A stretch of DNA of 64,000 nucleotides from Harmothoe impar (Eukaryota > Annelida > Polychaeta > Phyllodocida > Polynoidae): contig OX381710.1 in the NCBI GenBank assembly GCA_947462335.1, positions 65,529,303 to 65,593,302 of the forward strand, in the 5' to 3' direction. The notes under the pieces were generated by a model. That model was not told the origin of the DNA. It searched no databases and saw only the letters and a program-made list of their open reading frames with translations. Positions 22,473 to 34,836 of the stretch are shown piece by piece. How positions within the stretch are numbered: the first letter of the stretch is position 1; every line of letters starts with the position of its first letter. The position numbers were made by a program, and so were the translations under genes.

Positions 22473-23620
22473 TCATAATTCATCATACTTCACACTTTTT
22501 GCTTTATTGTGAATATTTTGGCAAGGAGAAGAGGCAGTTCCAGTGTGGCAATTGCTTGTATACTGGAACCCTGCCTTCCTATACCCACACTGATAATTCC
22601 TGCACCCAGTCATACACTGGCAGGCGACTAGAGAGAGGCAAGTCTCTGGAATTGCTTCCTTTGTCATTAGCAGAGGTAACAGGTTGCTGTCTTCCATCTT
22701 CCATCACATGCATGTAGGATCTGTAATGTTGGGTTTCGGGATGTGTGCCAAGTTCCATATTTGACTCTGGTAGTGCACACACAAGAGATGTAAATTCAGT
22801 GCATTTGATGTTGGAGGTAGACCTTCTGTCTTCTTACAATGTCCAAACAAGAGCCCTTGCATTGTTCACTGATTCTGCATGTGGCACCCTATAGATGTGG
22901 CAAACAAACTTCTATGCCAATTTCAACACATCCTCGGACGGGGGATTTTCATCCTTTCCAATGGCATCAAGGAGGGTATGATGTTGATGAAGACATCAAA
23001 TGTAGTTTGCTTGGAATGATGAGAAATGAATGATGTTGTGTCTGAGCCTGTCAATGCATGGAATGCAGGAAGTGAAGTATGGGGCTGTCAGGCATGTTTC
23101 TGAAAGTTTCATGTATGGGAATCAACTTTGGATTCTTACCAGTGTCTGCTTGTAGCCACAGGTCTTTGCAACCAATGCGCTCACAGTTGGCAAGCAGGAG
23201 AACCAGTATGTCTGTGTCCCTTGCCTGTATGACTATTGTGTTGGAGGAGCAGTTGATTGCATGCAAGATGAATGAGTGTCTGCCTCCTTTCAAGCCAGAT
23301 GTGTCTAATGAGAGTGTGGTCCTTGGGATTGTGGCCAAAACATATATAATGATGGTTGAATCATTTGTTGTGTGAATTGAAGTTGGGCAGGCAATGTCTT
23401 TAGTCAGGCTACTTATGAGGAGTGATTTATCACCACTCCTCAAACTTCCATTTGCTTCGGCAAGAGACAGAGGAACTGCCATTAGCTCATGCTCCAAGAT
23501 CTTATCCAAATTCACAGCTCTTCCAGCAGCAAATGAAGTTGTAATACATTCCTGTCAGCTTTCAACACAACAGTTTCCCCTTTTGCTTTCATTTTCTTTT
23601 CAACGTTGTAGAGATTTGTG
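22473..23620 (-). pseudogene. Second FEN/PIN-like protein fragment
   Basis: Minus-strand pieces in order: LDKILEHELMAVPLSLAEAN (23515 onward), GGRHSFILHAINCSSNT with QARDTDILVLLLANCERIG, the AFHALTGSDTTSFIS motif near 23050, a degraded middle with LPPTSNALNLHL near 22800, and a Cys-rich tail (LSLVACQCMTGC...CQNI) ending at 22473. The order of motifs parallels the gene in the TIR element at 15609-17393 (ELxAVPxSL, DTDxxVLLL, G[CS]DT, LPPT, Cys tail), but sequence identity is low, so it is a separate family. Frame changes and stops make it a pseudogene. It interrupts the old Ty3/Gypsy copy. Confidence 0.6.
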
Positions 23621-23639
23621 AATGTCATTGGACTGTTCT

Positions 23640-24248
23640 GCTTGTTTGGTCTGTGGAATTTTTCCAATTTCTCAATGTATCTCTCCACAACAAAGTGCTC
23701 TAGTTGATCCTGTCATTTTGGAAGAGCTGATATTAATGCATCCTGAAACACAGGTGTTGCCAGATCTTTGTTTGCAATGTTATGGAGTAGCTCTGTTTGT
23801 GTGAATACCTCCCTGCTCTTTAACCTTGTTCCTACCAACTCACCCATCAATCAAGGAATTTAATCTACAGGCCATGACAGATATTCAGCCTGTGATTGAT
23901 CTATATAATCACACCTACAAATGATAGTTCTTACAGTTCCTGATCCTTGCAGTACAGAAGAGTTGTGATCATTGTGGTATATATGTTCAGTCACCTCCCT
24001 CTATGAAGACCACAAAAGAGGTTGCCAGAAGAAGGGGCTATTGGCTAGTGAGACCCTTTGATGGGAGCATAGTTCGTTATGCCATTTTGGGATGATTATG
24101 CATGGATGTGTTTCTCATTGGGGCTGCCTGATGAACCAATACTGTATGGTGAATTATTAGTCACCAGTGCTTCATTCATGCATCATCACAACAATTGAAT
24201 GTGTAACTTGAAGCATCATGTGATCCGTCAATGGTTAAAGGGAAACTA

Positions 24249-24250
<2 letters not shown>
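23640..24250. other. Noncoding or decayed interval
   Basis: This may be the degraded N-terminal part of the FEN/PIN-like fragment that lies beside it, but no reliable frame was followed. Confidence 0.35.

Positions 24251-24308
<58 letters not shown>
24251..24308. repeat. (AT)n microsatellite
   Basis: Pure TA run of nearly 60 bp. Confidence 0.97.
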
Positions 24309-24311
<3 letters not shown>

Positions 24312-24601
24312 TACATCAATTTATTCAAAACAAAACGAAACCTTCTTAGGTATTGATTGTAACCATGGTTACCACAGTTACCATAATAGTAATTCATGCA
24401 GATGCCTCTCTATCAGACCTTTCAATTAAGGAATTCCCTGACTAACCCTGAAAAACTTAGATATATAATATAGATGGCTGTGTCTCATCAGTTTGTAACA
24501 AATGCCGGGAAGTTTGTAGTATATAGTGTTAAAATATCCATTAACCTTTTCCCCCCATTTCTGTGTACATAGCTCCCATTTCAGCCATTTTAAAACTTGT
24601 T

Positions 24602-24677
24602 GGTCAAAGACTACACCGGTCAAAGACTACACCGGTCAAAGACGACACAGGTCAAAGACGACACCCGGTCAAAGACG
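24602..24677. repeat. 16-bp tandem repeat (about 4.7 copies)
   Basis: The unit is close to GGTCAAAGACTACACC, with later copies reading GACGACACC. Confidence 0.9.
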
Positions 24678-24747
24678 TTTCAATTGTTACAAACTCATAA
24701 GACACGGCCAGATGGTTACATAGATAGAGCTGCACGCTAAAGTGGCT

Positions 24748-24856
24748 GAGTCACTGGTTACTGCACGAGTGGTCCTTGGGCTGTATTGCACGCAGGCCGT
24801 AGGCCGTAGGCCTAGTGCAATACAGCCCAAGGACCACAAGTGCAGTAATCAGTGAA
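24748..24856. repeat. Inverted repeat with about 40-bp arms
   Basis: GGTCCTTGGGCTGTATTGCA on the left pairs with TGCAATACAGCCCAAGGACC on the right around a GGCCGTAGGCCGTAGGCC loop. Shorter pieces of the same sequence (GCAATACAGC) recur at 25065-25115, consistent with a MITE. Confidence 0.8.
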
Positions 24857-25223
24857 GAGGGCACTTCAAAGTGACGCTCTGTATTTATTTCAGGGTATTT
24901 CGATGTAAAATAGATATGTAGTCTATGTTTCTTTACTTCCACGATGTTTTCTTACTCCTGCGGCGTTTGTTTACCTCCGTCGGCCGCCATTTTGAATTTC
25001 GCAGAGGTCACGTGACCCTCGGTAGCCTGGCGACCCCATGGCGACCCCATGGCGACCCCTGGGAGCATGCAATACAGCTACAGCGTGCAATACAGCCTAG
25101 GGTTATTGCACGCCTCACTCACATACGACCCTGCCATTGCTTTAGCATTGATAGATCGTATTCACCATGAAATAAATCAATTTATTTAACACAGCTTTCT
25201 TAGGTATTGATGGTAACCATCTT

Positions 25224-26967
25224 GTTCAGATCCCCATGGGAAAGGCTCCTTCCTTCTACCCGGAGTCTAGTGAGTCAAAGCCTGCAAAGGCATAACCCGG
25301 AAGGAAATCCCTGTAGTCCTGTTCTCAGGATCAGCTTTAACACCATCAGTGGATATTATCCGACCGAGATGGTTAATTGATGTCCTGAAAAGGTTGCATT
25401 TCTTTGGTTTGGACAAGTTAGGGCACCCTCATGGCTTCGAATGTTGCTGGGGCCTTACCCGAACGGCATTACATTGTATTGGAAAAGACCAACATGGCTC
25501 GAAAAGGCTGTTTTCTCTTGATCTTCCTCCCTCATACCGACCTGCCAGTATCCTGGCTGGAGGTCCAATGTACAGAACCATTGATTTCCGCCCAGGTAGA
25601 GGGTAAGAATTCTTCTTTGTACAGCCGTTCAGTTTTTTCTATAGTCTATACAGAAGCGAATTGTGCCGTCCTTCTTAGTCACCATCTGAACAGGACTGGA
25701 CCAGGGGCTAGTGCTGGGAACAATCACCCCCAATTGCAGCTGCTCAGTGATTTCCTTCTCGGCCATCAAGGAAAGCGTCTATAAGGGATTTTAAAAGGTG
25801 CAGCCTCCGCAATGTTAATTGAGTGTAGCACCGGAACCATATCAGTTTGATCCAACCCAGTGGGCTCCCCAAATGCTATATCATATCTCAATAACAACTG
25901 GCTCAGCTGGTCTTTCTGTCCCCCCGTCACCAAGCTCGAATCGTCCACCAATTTTCTCAATTCTGGACGCAGATCGAATATCCTTTGAAGATTTGGTGTG
26001 GTATCTTCTGAAAGTATACTGGTGCTTGCTTGTGTAACGATCACCTGCCCAACAGGAGTACCCTTTTCCAGATATCTGACCTCGCCTCCAGGATTCGAAA
26101 TAGGGATTAGAGTCCTACTACCACTGCCTACGAAAGTATTTGCACTTTCAAGTCCAATAGAAGCTAATCTCACCACATCAGGCTGGATTACTGCCATTTG
26201 GTCACAGAAGATACTGTCACTCAAAAACAGAACATCACAGGTCTGTCCTGGAGGCATCTTAACCGTCTGTACCACCGAGGCTACAGAAGATATGCATTGT
26301 ACGGCCACCTTGTATGGAAGTTCAATCTTTAACATCCCCTTACAAGGTTCCAACATAGCCCCGTACAATGCTGCGAAGTCTAAGCCGATGATACCATCAT
26401 CACTCAGATCAGCAATAGTAGGTGAGAGCAAGTACTCTTGTCCACCTATATTGACTTCGAAGAAAGCTTTACCAAACATCTGCATGCAGCTACCATCGGC
26501 TTTTACCCCCGATTTGAGGTTGTCATGCTCATCAGCTACAGGGTCATGGAATCTTTTGGACATCATGGAGTGACTAGCCCCAGTATCGACCAAAAATTCT
26601 GCAGACCTGCTACAGTTAGATACCAGCTCTTCCCATCGAGTGGCGATGGGTTGATGGTGAAACGTTCAAAATCCTTAGTGACCCCAAGATTCACACCCCA
26701 CCTTTTCAAATGCTTCAAGTAGGGGTGATTTGGGTGCACTACCAATCATTTCCAGTTCCTGTACCCAATTCGTCTCTCCCCCAGTACTTCCTTCCTGGAC
26801 GCCTTCTTTACTGGGTTCACTGGACATGCTTGAGAGGGACTGATCAGGTCCTCCTTCCAAGCTTCCAGTCTCTACTGCACTTCGGATCTCATCGTCTGCA
26901 CCGCTGGCGGCATGCTGGCACACATCCACTTCAGGGGTTACTACCTTGCCATCTTGAGCAACCGCAC
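25224..26967 (-). pseudogene. Decayed pol: protease and partial reverse transcriptase
   Basis: The -1 frame relative to gag is open across the gag stop (DGKLGAVAQDGKVVTP), as in the complete copy. Protease follows with VDTGASHSMMSKRF and DGIIGLDFAALYGAMLEPC. The linker (FDLRPELRKLVDDSSLV) leads to the RT start (FKIPYRR) and frame-shifted RT pieces down to about 25224, where homology ends at a GAACAAGAT sequence. RNase H and integrase are absent here. Breaks near 26700 and 25770 and stops in the RT show it is dead. Confidence 0.85.
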
Positions 26968-28935
26968 CTAGTTTTCCATCTTCTTATCTTCAGGTTTAGG
27001 CACTGGTTTATCAGCTGGACACTCTGCAGCAAAGTGTCTCAATGCCTGACACCTATGACACTTCCTGGTGGCTTTATCCACCCTCGGTTTTGAATTCTTC
27101 TGTGAGACTTGCTGATTTCCAGTGATCATATTAGTCAGGAGAAGTTCCTCCATGGAACTAGGTGTTTGTGGTGTTATAGGAGGTGTGCCTGCAGTACCAG
27201 CGGTTGCAGGAGTTGCTTTCCTTTCTGACTTCGGATAGCGTTTTGAATTCGAATTGGAATAAGATTTGCCGCTGTTCTTTTGGAAAACTGCGCCAATCTC
27301 CTCCTCCCATCCAGGATCATCTTCCTCTGTATCAGAGGCAGTTGAATCCTCCACCACACAGGAAGTTCTCAAAAGCGCCTTTAACGACAACAGATGATGT
27401 TTCCTGTCATAGTCTTCTATGGCCATGAGCAAATCCGTCAAGGACGTTCCAGCTTTCCAACTATCACAGGCAGCTTGTCGCTCATCCAAATCCCGTAGGC
27501 CCTCAATGAACTATGAAAACAGGTCATCAAGGAACTGGTGGTCATCCAATTCCAATCATGGTCTAGCTCTTTGCAACAAGTTTTGTAGCTCCAAGCCAAA
27601 TACATGATGTGACTCATTAGGCTTTTGCGTCTTCTTTCGAAATTGACAGAGTGCATTAAGGTAACTAGCACATTCCACTAGCTGGGTAAACGACCCTGCC
27701 CTGTGTCTAATCTCGAAACTGCCAACTTCCCTCGCCCATTTCTGAGCGCTCGAAGTAGCTCATCTAATGACTCCTGCTCAGACCAACGGTTATACGTCAT
27801 GTCATCCATAAAGTCTGCAAACCATTCCTGCCATGGCTGCCTACCAGTGAAAGGAGTTGGTGTGCTCACTGTACGTCTAGCTGCATTATGGTTGTCACAA
27901 TCAACTCCCATGTCTGCAATACACGGATTCGAATCGTAAATCAATTTCTTCCCTGGGGACATTGACTCACAGCGGGATACCCTTCTACCAGTATTGATAA
28001 GGGGCCTCCCTGTTCTCCCATGGGAGAGGTTCGAACGTTCATTTGGATCAGACCATGAAGATCTCTCACCTTAACCAAATCGGCTGGCTCTTTCATTTGA
28101 GCCCAACCTACTGCCTGGATTCGAATTACCATCCCCTGATGGCGGAGCTGTTGGTCTGTGGGTAGATGATGTGCCACCACCATCAGAATCACCAGCATTG
28201 ATAGTCACCCTTCTGGCTCTGGCTCTGGTAGGAGCAACATCACCCCCACCAGATGATGAGTCATAGACTGCATCACTGACATTGCCGAATCTCGCATGGC
28301 TGGGTCGAGAGTCCTCCTTCCTCTTCTTCGCTTGAATCTCCTCCAAATCCCTAGTGACTGCTTCACGTGGCTTTGGTAGTCTCTCTCAGCCTCTGATGGA
28401 GCTCATCCGAATCTTGCACAGCTTGATGTTGCCATTGTTCCAAGACTTCAGTCCTCCGACACAGGGTGTCTTGCTGCTGGGAGTATTGATCCTCCATCTA
28501 GTTGAGCTCTATTCATGCACAATCTAATCAATCTTGCTTCTTCATGGTCTCCCCTTCCAACTCATTACCTTTCATATGTAGCTATGACAAATGGTGACTC
28601 AAAGCTTCAAACTCAGCATTGATCTTATCCATCTCAGCAATTCTAGCCTCTTCGAATCGACTCTTCTCCTCTGCAAAGTGGCGTCTTGAGATCTCCTGCC
28701 GCTGATGACATTCAGCATGCAGGATACTCATAGCCTGGGTTGGCATAGGAGCAGCATGTCGCTTCGAACCACCAGTTTCAAACAAAGAATCTTCTAGGGT
28801 CAATCCTAGATCTTTTCAAATAGCATCAGGGTTACCCCTTCTTGGCTCCGGAGTCGAACTGGTACGACTCGGCCCATAGTGCTTCTCTAAAGCCGCTACA
28901 ACCTCAGGATCCGTACTCGAAATGAGATGGAGAGA
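26968..28935 (-). pseudogene. Decayed gag with zinc knuckle
   Basis: Homologous to gag of the complete copy: LEDSLFETGGSKRH, a coiled RRHFAEEKSRFEEARIAEMD segment, MSPGKKLIYDSNPCIADMGV, then capsid-like PFTGRQPWQEWFADFMDDM and LRALRNGRGKLAVSR. A CCHC knuckle, CHRCQALRHFAAEC (27065-27020), lies near the end. The junction GVDC-DNHNAARR is continuous here, whereas the complete copy has 69 extra bases. Frames break repeatedly, so it is a pseudogene. Confidence 0.85.
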
Positions 28936-29171
28936 CTTAAATTTCTAAAGGTCGGCCCTGTTTTGCTAGGTAGGGTCGGGTGACCTGAAATACACCGTTT
29001 TTTTATTTGGCCAAAGGAATTGGTCCCTTAGACCAATACCCATATGATTAACTGTGATTTCATGAATGCTTAACCGCTATTAATCAACCTGTACTTTACA
29101 AGGATACCAGCGCATACGGCGACTGGATTTTGGGGGAAAATATAGGATCTATGCCAAAAAAACATAATTTA
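28936..29171. other. Noncoding interval with a repeat end
   Basis: GGTCGGCCCTGTTTTGC...GACCTGAAATACACC at about 28957-29003 resembles 41190-41235, suggesting a shared small transposon end. The truncation of gag coincides with it. Confidence 0.4.
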
Positions 29172-29272
29172 CAGGAAGGACTGTGGTGTATTCTCATGGC
29201 AAACTGTGGTGTATTCTCACGGCAAACTGTGGTGTATTCTCACGGCAAACTGTGGTGTATTCTCACGGCGGG
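29172..29272. repeat. 23-bp tandem repeat (about 4.5 copies)
   Basis: AAACTGTGGTGTATTCTCAC plus GGC repeats in tandem. A second short array (GTTGCTTAGTGACGTGA, 17 bp, three copies) follows at about 29315-29370. Confidence 0.9.
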
Positions 29273-29372
29273 AAACAATGAGAGTGGCGCCCTCTGACGG
29301 GACACAATAGAACTGCTTGGTGACGTGAGGTTGCTTAGTGACGTGATGTTGCTTAGTGACGTGACGTGACCT

Positions 29373-31332
29373 GACCTTTGACCCTCCTGTCCCTGGTAAC
29401 AGGGAGCGCCGACTGAGAAGTTTTGACTCGATTGTCTCAACCATGTCGATGTTTTAGAATATCTAATTACAGGGGAACTTGAAATAGGTCTTTTACTGTG
29501 GAATTGTATTGTATTGTATTACCACCATCATCTAGTTGTCTTATTTCAGGGTCCCGATCATGAAGAGAACAATGGCGGACTTTTTGTCAAATTCGCTTTC
29601 CTTTGTTGTTAGAGTTCTATGTGCGAGGGTATTTGTATTATTTATGATGGTTTTCTCTTAAATACAATGTATTTATATGAGTTAGTCTAATAGGGAGCAG
29701 GCTTATCACAGATGTCAGGCTCAAAATATTAATTGAAGAAATTTGGTCAGAAAAATCGAGTTAGCTTTGAAAAAAATACATACTTGCATGTAGCCTCTTT
29801 TGGTTTATCTGTTCCCGGCGAGCACCCAGGCTTAATCTAATGGGGTGGTTCGCTGGTCCCAACTAATGCCGTTTTATATATATGGGAATCATATACCATT
29901 GCATTGTTGCCGCCTATAAGTCGAGTACAATGCATTTCCAGACCTGTTACCTGGTACCTACACCTGCCACTAGTGGCGCTGCACCACTGTATTCGTATAT
30001 AAGGAGCGCGCACTACCGGCTACACAGAGAGAGCTGGGTATGGGGGCTGTCCCCCCCCCCCCCCCCACCAACTTTAACCACCTTCCGCCGCCACAGTAAG
30101 ACAATTCTGACAATTCTGCCATTAGTGTCTATCATTTGGTGACTATCTGCTAGTTCTACAAACCATGAGAAGGGGCGAATGTATGAATACTGCCTTACAA
30201 ATTTAAATAAAGATCCACCATACTGATTTCCAAACTTATATCACCATTTGCACGATATTTTCATTCCCTGCCCCATTATTAGTCACTGAGGATTCCAGGG
30301 AGTTACCCAACCCCCCAACCTTTGTGACCCGCATCTGTTGTATAACAGATTTCTGTTTACGCACAGTAAAGACAGGTCGTTGTTCTTCTTGCACTGCTCT
30401 GATGCACATCACCCCATCCCCCAAGCCCCTGCCAAGTACTTGTTCTACTAGTATTTGTAGACCTGTAAAAACATGCCTACAGTCTGACACTAAGCCCCAT
30501 TGAGACACTCCCTCAGCCTTGGTTACTATGTGTGAACACTATTCCAAAGGAAAGGGTTTATTTTTGGCCCTAAAGATTCTAAAGATTTCAAAACTTTCTT
30601 GGGGGGGGGGGGGGGGACTAATCAACATCTCTTAGTGACATGAGTGACATGGGGTTTTCCTTAGTGACATGTGACAGGATAGAGAGTTTTTGGCCAGATT
30701 GAAAAACGTATTCCCATTCCTCCAAATGATGGTTTCGAAGCACTCAAAATAGACCAGACTGGAAATCTAATGGTTTATAGAATTCATCCCTGTATTGCTT
30801 TATGTAATGTTATTTATTATGCTTAGTCTGTAAGTTATATCTTGCATCCATTCAATGCCCTTTTTACAAATTCCAAAGAAGTCTTTATACGCCACCTAAC
30901 CAAAATAGGAACGCACCATAAAAGAATCGCTTGACACAGAATCAGATACGGACAGCAGAATCATTAGGCACACCTATACCAGCCACCCTCTCAACGTTAC
31001 AATTTCTCTTTTTTGGGCCCAATCACTAAAATATGGTCTTGGGTGGAACTTAGGTCCCTCCAAATTGAAGAGCGCCCAGGCGCTATAGATGGGGATGGTA
31101 TAAGGTTATCTTGAAATACTCTTGGTTATCTTGAAATACGTTGGTAATATAATTATGTTTTAATCTCCAAACCCACAATAAATGCGAGAGTCTACTGATC
31201 ATAAGTAGGAACCGAGTGTTGTGTACAGACAGCCCCCGGGACAGGATCCCCTTGTGACGCCAAACCGCAGATGTAGGGAGCGTCTACTTTAGTCCTGCCT
31301 CCAAAAACCAGGTCAGGTCAATTCAGGTTAGC
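29373..31332. other. Noncoding interval with dispersed repeats
   Basis: No gene supported. A C-run lies at 30049-30066 and a G-run at 30601-30616. About 30390-30480 is the reverse complement of 4380-4500, and 30840-31330 of about 1160-1470. A TATATAAGGAGCGCG sequence at 29995-30009 looks TATA-like, but no transcript follows. Confidence 0.5.
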
Positions 31333-32225
31333 AATTCAATTTCAATTTCAATTTGTTTTTATTCACAACCTCATCAGAGGTAAAGGAATGAAGAAAAGAG
31401 ATCAAATTTAGCCGATAGTTACATTGGCATCACTGTACAAACAATATAGAGTATCATGTCATATGGACATGTATGCAAGTATGAATCTACTTCTAGTTAT
31501 AACATTTGCGTATAGTAAATGGGTATAACTGGTCATCCGCTGACTGTGGCATGCTTTCCACAGTCGGTGACCAGCTGTCAGCACCAATAGATATGTAGCA
31601 TGCATAATATTCACTAATGAGCACCACAATAACATGCATAATATTCACTGATGAGCACCACAATTAACCTGTTGTGAGACAGGTGATATAGATATTTGAT
31701 TATCGTTATAGCACCTTGCCTCTTTAGAGGTCTTATGTGTTAGGGACCACATGTGCAGTCAGTTATTATCATCTTAATTTTTAAATTCTACTTTTTGTTA
31801 CTTTGGTTTGATCTCTTATTTTTTGGTTTGATTCCAGGCTTTCTTTTAGATTTCCGGTCAGGCCTGAATTTGTTCATTATAATGGTGCAAAACTTTGACA
31901 GGTTTGACAGGACAAGGGGGTCTTTGCTATTAAATAGTTCATGGAATGTGGGTACACATGGACGGGGTGTTATATGGTCAGCAATGAGTAGTGCCCGTTC
32001 CTCGTTAAACATGTCACATTGAAAGAGGTAATGAAATTCGTCCCCGATGCTGTTACGGTTACAGTGGGTACATTTTCTATCCCCAGCTTCAACTCCTGTG
32101 TATCAACCTATAACTACTGGGAGGCTGTGATTCCCACATCTAAACCTACACAGGTTTGCTGCACTCATAGGGTTCAGGTTGAGCAGATATCTTTCAAAGC
32201 ACAGTTCTTTTTTGAATATTGAAGC
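31333..32225 (-). pseudogene. CR1/Jockey-like LINE C terminus and 3' tail
   Basis: On the minus strand the pattern LCRFRCGNHSLPV, CTHCNRNSIGDEFHYLFQCD and FNEERALLIADHI is the Cys/His-containing C-terminal segment typical of CR1/Jockey-type LINEs. It is followed by FHELFNSKDPLVLSNLSKF and a Lys-rich end at 31788. The element ends at 31333-31353 in an (AAATTG)n tail, read on the minus strand. One internal stop and severe 5' truncation mark it as dead. It differs from the LINE at 2590-3568, which ends in poly-A. Confidence 0.7.
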
Positions 32226-33017
32226 CTATCCAAATCGAGTCACCAGGACGCGGTTGTAACCTGATCCCCAGACATCTGGTGGCCGGTGGTGGTGGGGGGG
32301 GGGGGGGGGGGGGGGGGTAACTGGACACACATTGTAAGGCTACCAGGGTGAAGGCTGCAGGCAAGGGTGTGTAAAGGAGGAATTGTATCCATGCTAAAGT
32401 ATTCCACTGAATAGTTTAATATAGCATGACAAGCTTCTACAACTATTAATTATCCATTAAAAGGGATGCCAGCTTTAATAATCACATTTCATTTAGGCCA
32501 CTAAGAAAGGGCTAATTCTTTTACAACAGGGGGGGGGTCAGCAAGATTTCTCGCGCAAAAATTTTCGCCCGAGGGGTTGACATTATTTATTGCACAATGC
32601 CCTTTGTAGCATTGTAATGTGTGGATTTTTTCACTCAGAACTGGTGGCATTTTTTAAGAGGGGTCTTAACTTTTTTGCTCCCCCCCATGTCCAAATGTGT
32701 AACCCCCCCTCCCAGTGAACAAAGAACGTTTTTTAACGTTCTGAAAGTATAACGTTATTTTACGTTATATGTAGAACATTATTTATCACTGTTATATAGT
32801 TTACCAAAAACGTTTGTATTCACAACGTCATATAACGTTATGTAACGTTTTTATAGACTATTTTTTATCACGCAAATGATGGGAACCACAACCATAGATG
32901 TGCCTCTATATGGGTTAAAAATCGTGTCGGCCCTTTTAAACAATATGCAGTATTTTCTCAACATTAAGTCTTTTCACTTTAGTCTCAACCCCATAGGCTC
33001 GGCATGAAGTTGTATTA
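32226..33017. other. Noncoding, MITE-like interval
   Basis: Contains a G-run at 32296-32317, an AACAGGGGGGG-starting MITE-like block at 32527-32709 related to 589-773, and the second AACGTT-rich repeat at 32708-32866. Confidence 0.5.
32708..32866 (+). repeat. AACGTT-rich dispersed repeat, copy 2
   Basis: Begins AGTGAACAAAGAACGTTTTT and ends near GTAACGTTTTTATAGAC; it is the reverse complement of 8595-8748. Confidence 0.55.
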
Positions 33018-33980
33018 CAGTAAAACCTCTCGTAGAAGCCGCGGCTAGTACGTAAGTCAGATCGCCAGTGCGGCTTGTGGGATCGGGTCAAAGTCAGGGT
33101 GCGGCTTTTTCCAAATTGTGATTTCAATGATGACTCAAAATGGTACCTGTAGTCAGCCTGTAGCCGCCGTGCATTTCTATGGGGAGGGGAGGGAGCCGGT
33201 GGGGGGGGGGGGGGCACGGTTAGTAGGCCTACCACTGGCATGGCTTGCTAGGATTTTCACAGCTTTTAGTGGCGGTGGTACCGTGGGGCCCTAGGGGATA
33301 TCCCCTATATATAGGGGGTGCAACCCCAACACTACTTTAGGTATGGGCCCCGATTATGGTTGGAGGGGGGTGTATGTTGCGTCCCTTACACTTTTTGGGC
33401 CCAACATTTCTGCTATTTCGGCCCTCATCACCCATGACTATGCGGGGCTTATCCCTGCATACAATTGCTCAGAATGTATCAAATTACAAAATGTACTTCT
33501 TTATTTTTGTGGTGGCAAGCCCCCAAACAATTCATTTTTGTGGTGGGGAAGGGAAATTAAACTCAATTGAACTCAACTAATTCGGATAATTATATTATCA
33601 AATTTCCATATTTTCTTGCCCCCTCCTCACACTGATCATATACTAATAACCCCCCCCCCCCCCTCCCCCAGTCAGGAGTCAGACCCCAGGATTAGCGCTG
33701 GTCTGCATTGTATTGAATCCGAGGTCCAAATATGAGGCATTGACACTGCTCACTCACCTGACAATGTGGGGGAGGGGGGGTGGGGGCTTAGCGGTACACC
33801 CGGTGCGGTGGTATTGGGGGAGGGAGCGGGCCCCCCCCCCCTCCTTGAGCTAGTTTGGGGTGCGGCTAATACGCAAATTTTTACCTGGGCTCATTCAGAG
33901 GCCCTCTGCGGCTTATAGGATCGGCCCAAAGTCGGGGTGCGGCTTATACGCGAGGTAGGCTTATACAAGAGGTTTTACGG
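33018..33980. mobile_element. Nonautonomous Tc1/mariner-like element
   Basis: Terminal inverted repeats CAGTAAAACCTCTCGTAGAA and its partner TTATACAAGAGGTTTTACGG are bordered by TA on both sides (33016-33017 and 33981-33982), the Tc1/mariner target duplication. Subterminal TGCGGCTT...GATCGG...AAAGTC blocks are also inverted. No transposase frame is present; the interior is noncoding with a C-run at 33650-33663. Confidence 0.75.
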
Positions 33981-34209
33981 TACATTTTTAGTTTACTGGG
34001 TCATATCTATACTATAATATGATTTACATAATCATCACACAAAATATGTAGAATTCACAATGTTAAGTCAAATGTCTGCGGCAGTCCTAAGCTGCAGCTA
34101 GCAAGGGAAGAACAGCTGAAATAGAAAGAAATGGCAACTGGACACTGGACAACCCATAAGTGCACTCACCTGCTCTGTTGACTGGAAGCAATGTGTGGTT
34201 CTGACTATT

Positions 34210-34780
34210 CACCAGGCATAATGTCCATGCCATGGCTATTGTAACAAGCATATCTTGAGTAATCCTTTGCATACATACTTCCTATTCTTTCACAGTTATT
34301 ATGGTAGATTCAGCATAATGTCCATGCACTGGCCATTGCCACGAGCATATGCTGACTAATCCTATATGTATATACGTACATCATATTCCTTCAAAGTTCC
34401 TGTGATAGGTCCAGCATAATGTCCATGCACTGGCCATTGCCAAGAGCAAGACTAATGTTATATATACATACATCATATTCCTTTGGTTCACTGTGATGAA
34501 TTAAACTGAATATCCATGCACTGGCCATTGCCACGAGCATATGTTGACTAATCCTATCTATACATACATCATAATCCTTCACAGTTCTTGTGATAGATTC
34601 AGCATAATTTCCATGCACTGGCCATCGCCACGAGCATATCTTTGACTAATGCTATATATACATACATCATATTTCTTCGGTTCACTGTGATGAATTAAAC
34701 TGAATATCCATGCACTGGCCATCGCCAAGAGCATATCTCGAGTAATCCTTTGCATACATACTTCCTATTCCTTCACACTA
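34210..34780. repeat. About 98-bp minisatellite, six copies
   Basis: TCCATGCACTGGCCATTGCC recurs near 34225, 34322, 34423, 34514, 34611 and 34708 with intervening TACATACATCATATTCCTTC. It lies just downstream of the minus-strand gene that ends at 34837. Confidence 0.9.
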
Positions 34781-34836
34781 TATTGTCATGGTTAAAGCGT
34801 GAGGAAAGGGTGTATCAAAGTAGAGTTTAGGGTAAA

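Larger units (their letters stand above)
18161..28935 (-). mobile_element. Old inverted Ty3/Gypsy element, decayed
   Basis: On the minus strand the order gag (28935-26968), protease and partial RT (26967-25224), accessory ORF3 (21440-19426), accessory ORF4 (to 18161) matches the complete element at 46527-58745. Neither LTR is found at the edges: homology stops at 28935 within the gag start and at 18161 within ORF4. The rest of pol (RNase H and integrase) is missing, replaced by unrelated sequence at 21441-25223. Many frame changes and stops mark it as dead. It shows that the accessory ORFs are an old part of this lineage. Confidence 0.85.

Noticed and set aside
29995..30066. TATA-box promoter near 30 kb
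   Set aside because: TATATAAGG is followed only by homopolymer C and noncoding repeat; there is no frame or splice signal to support a gene.
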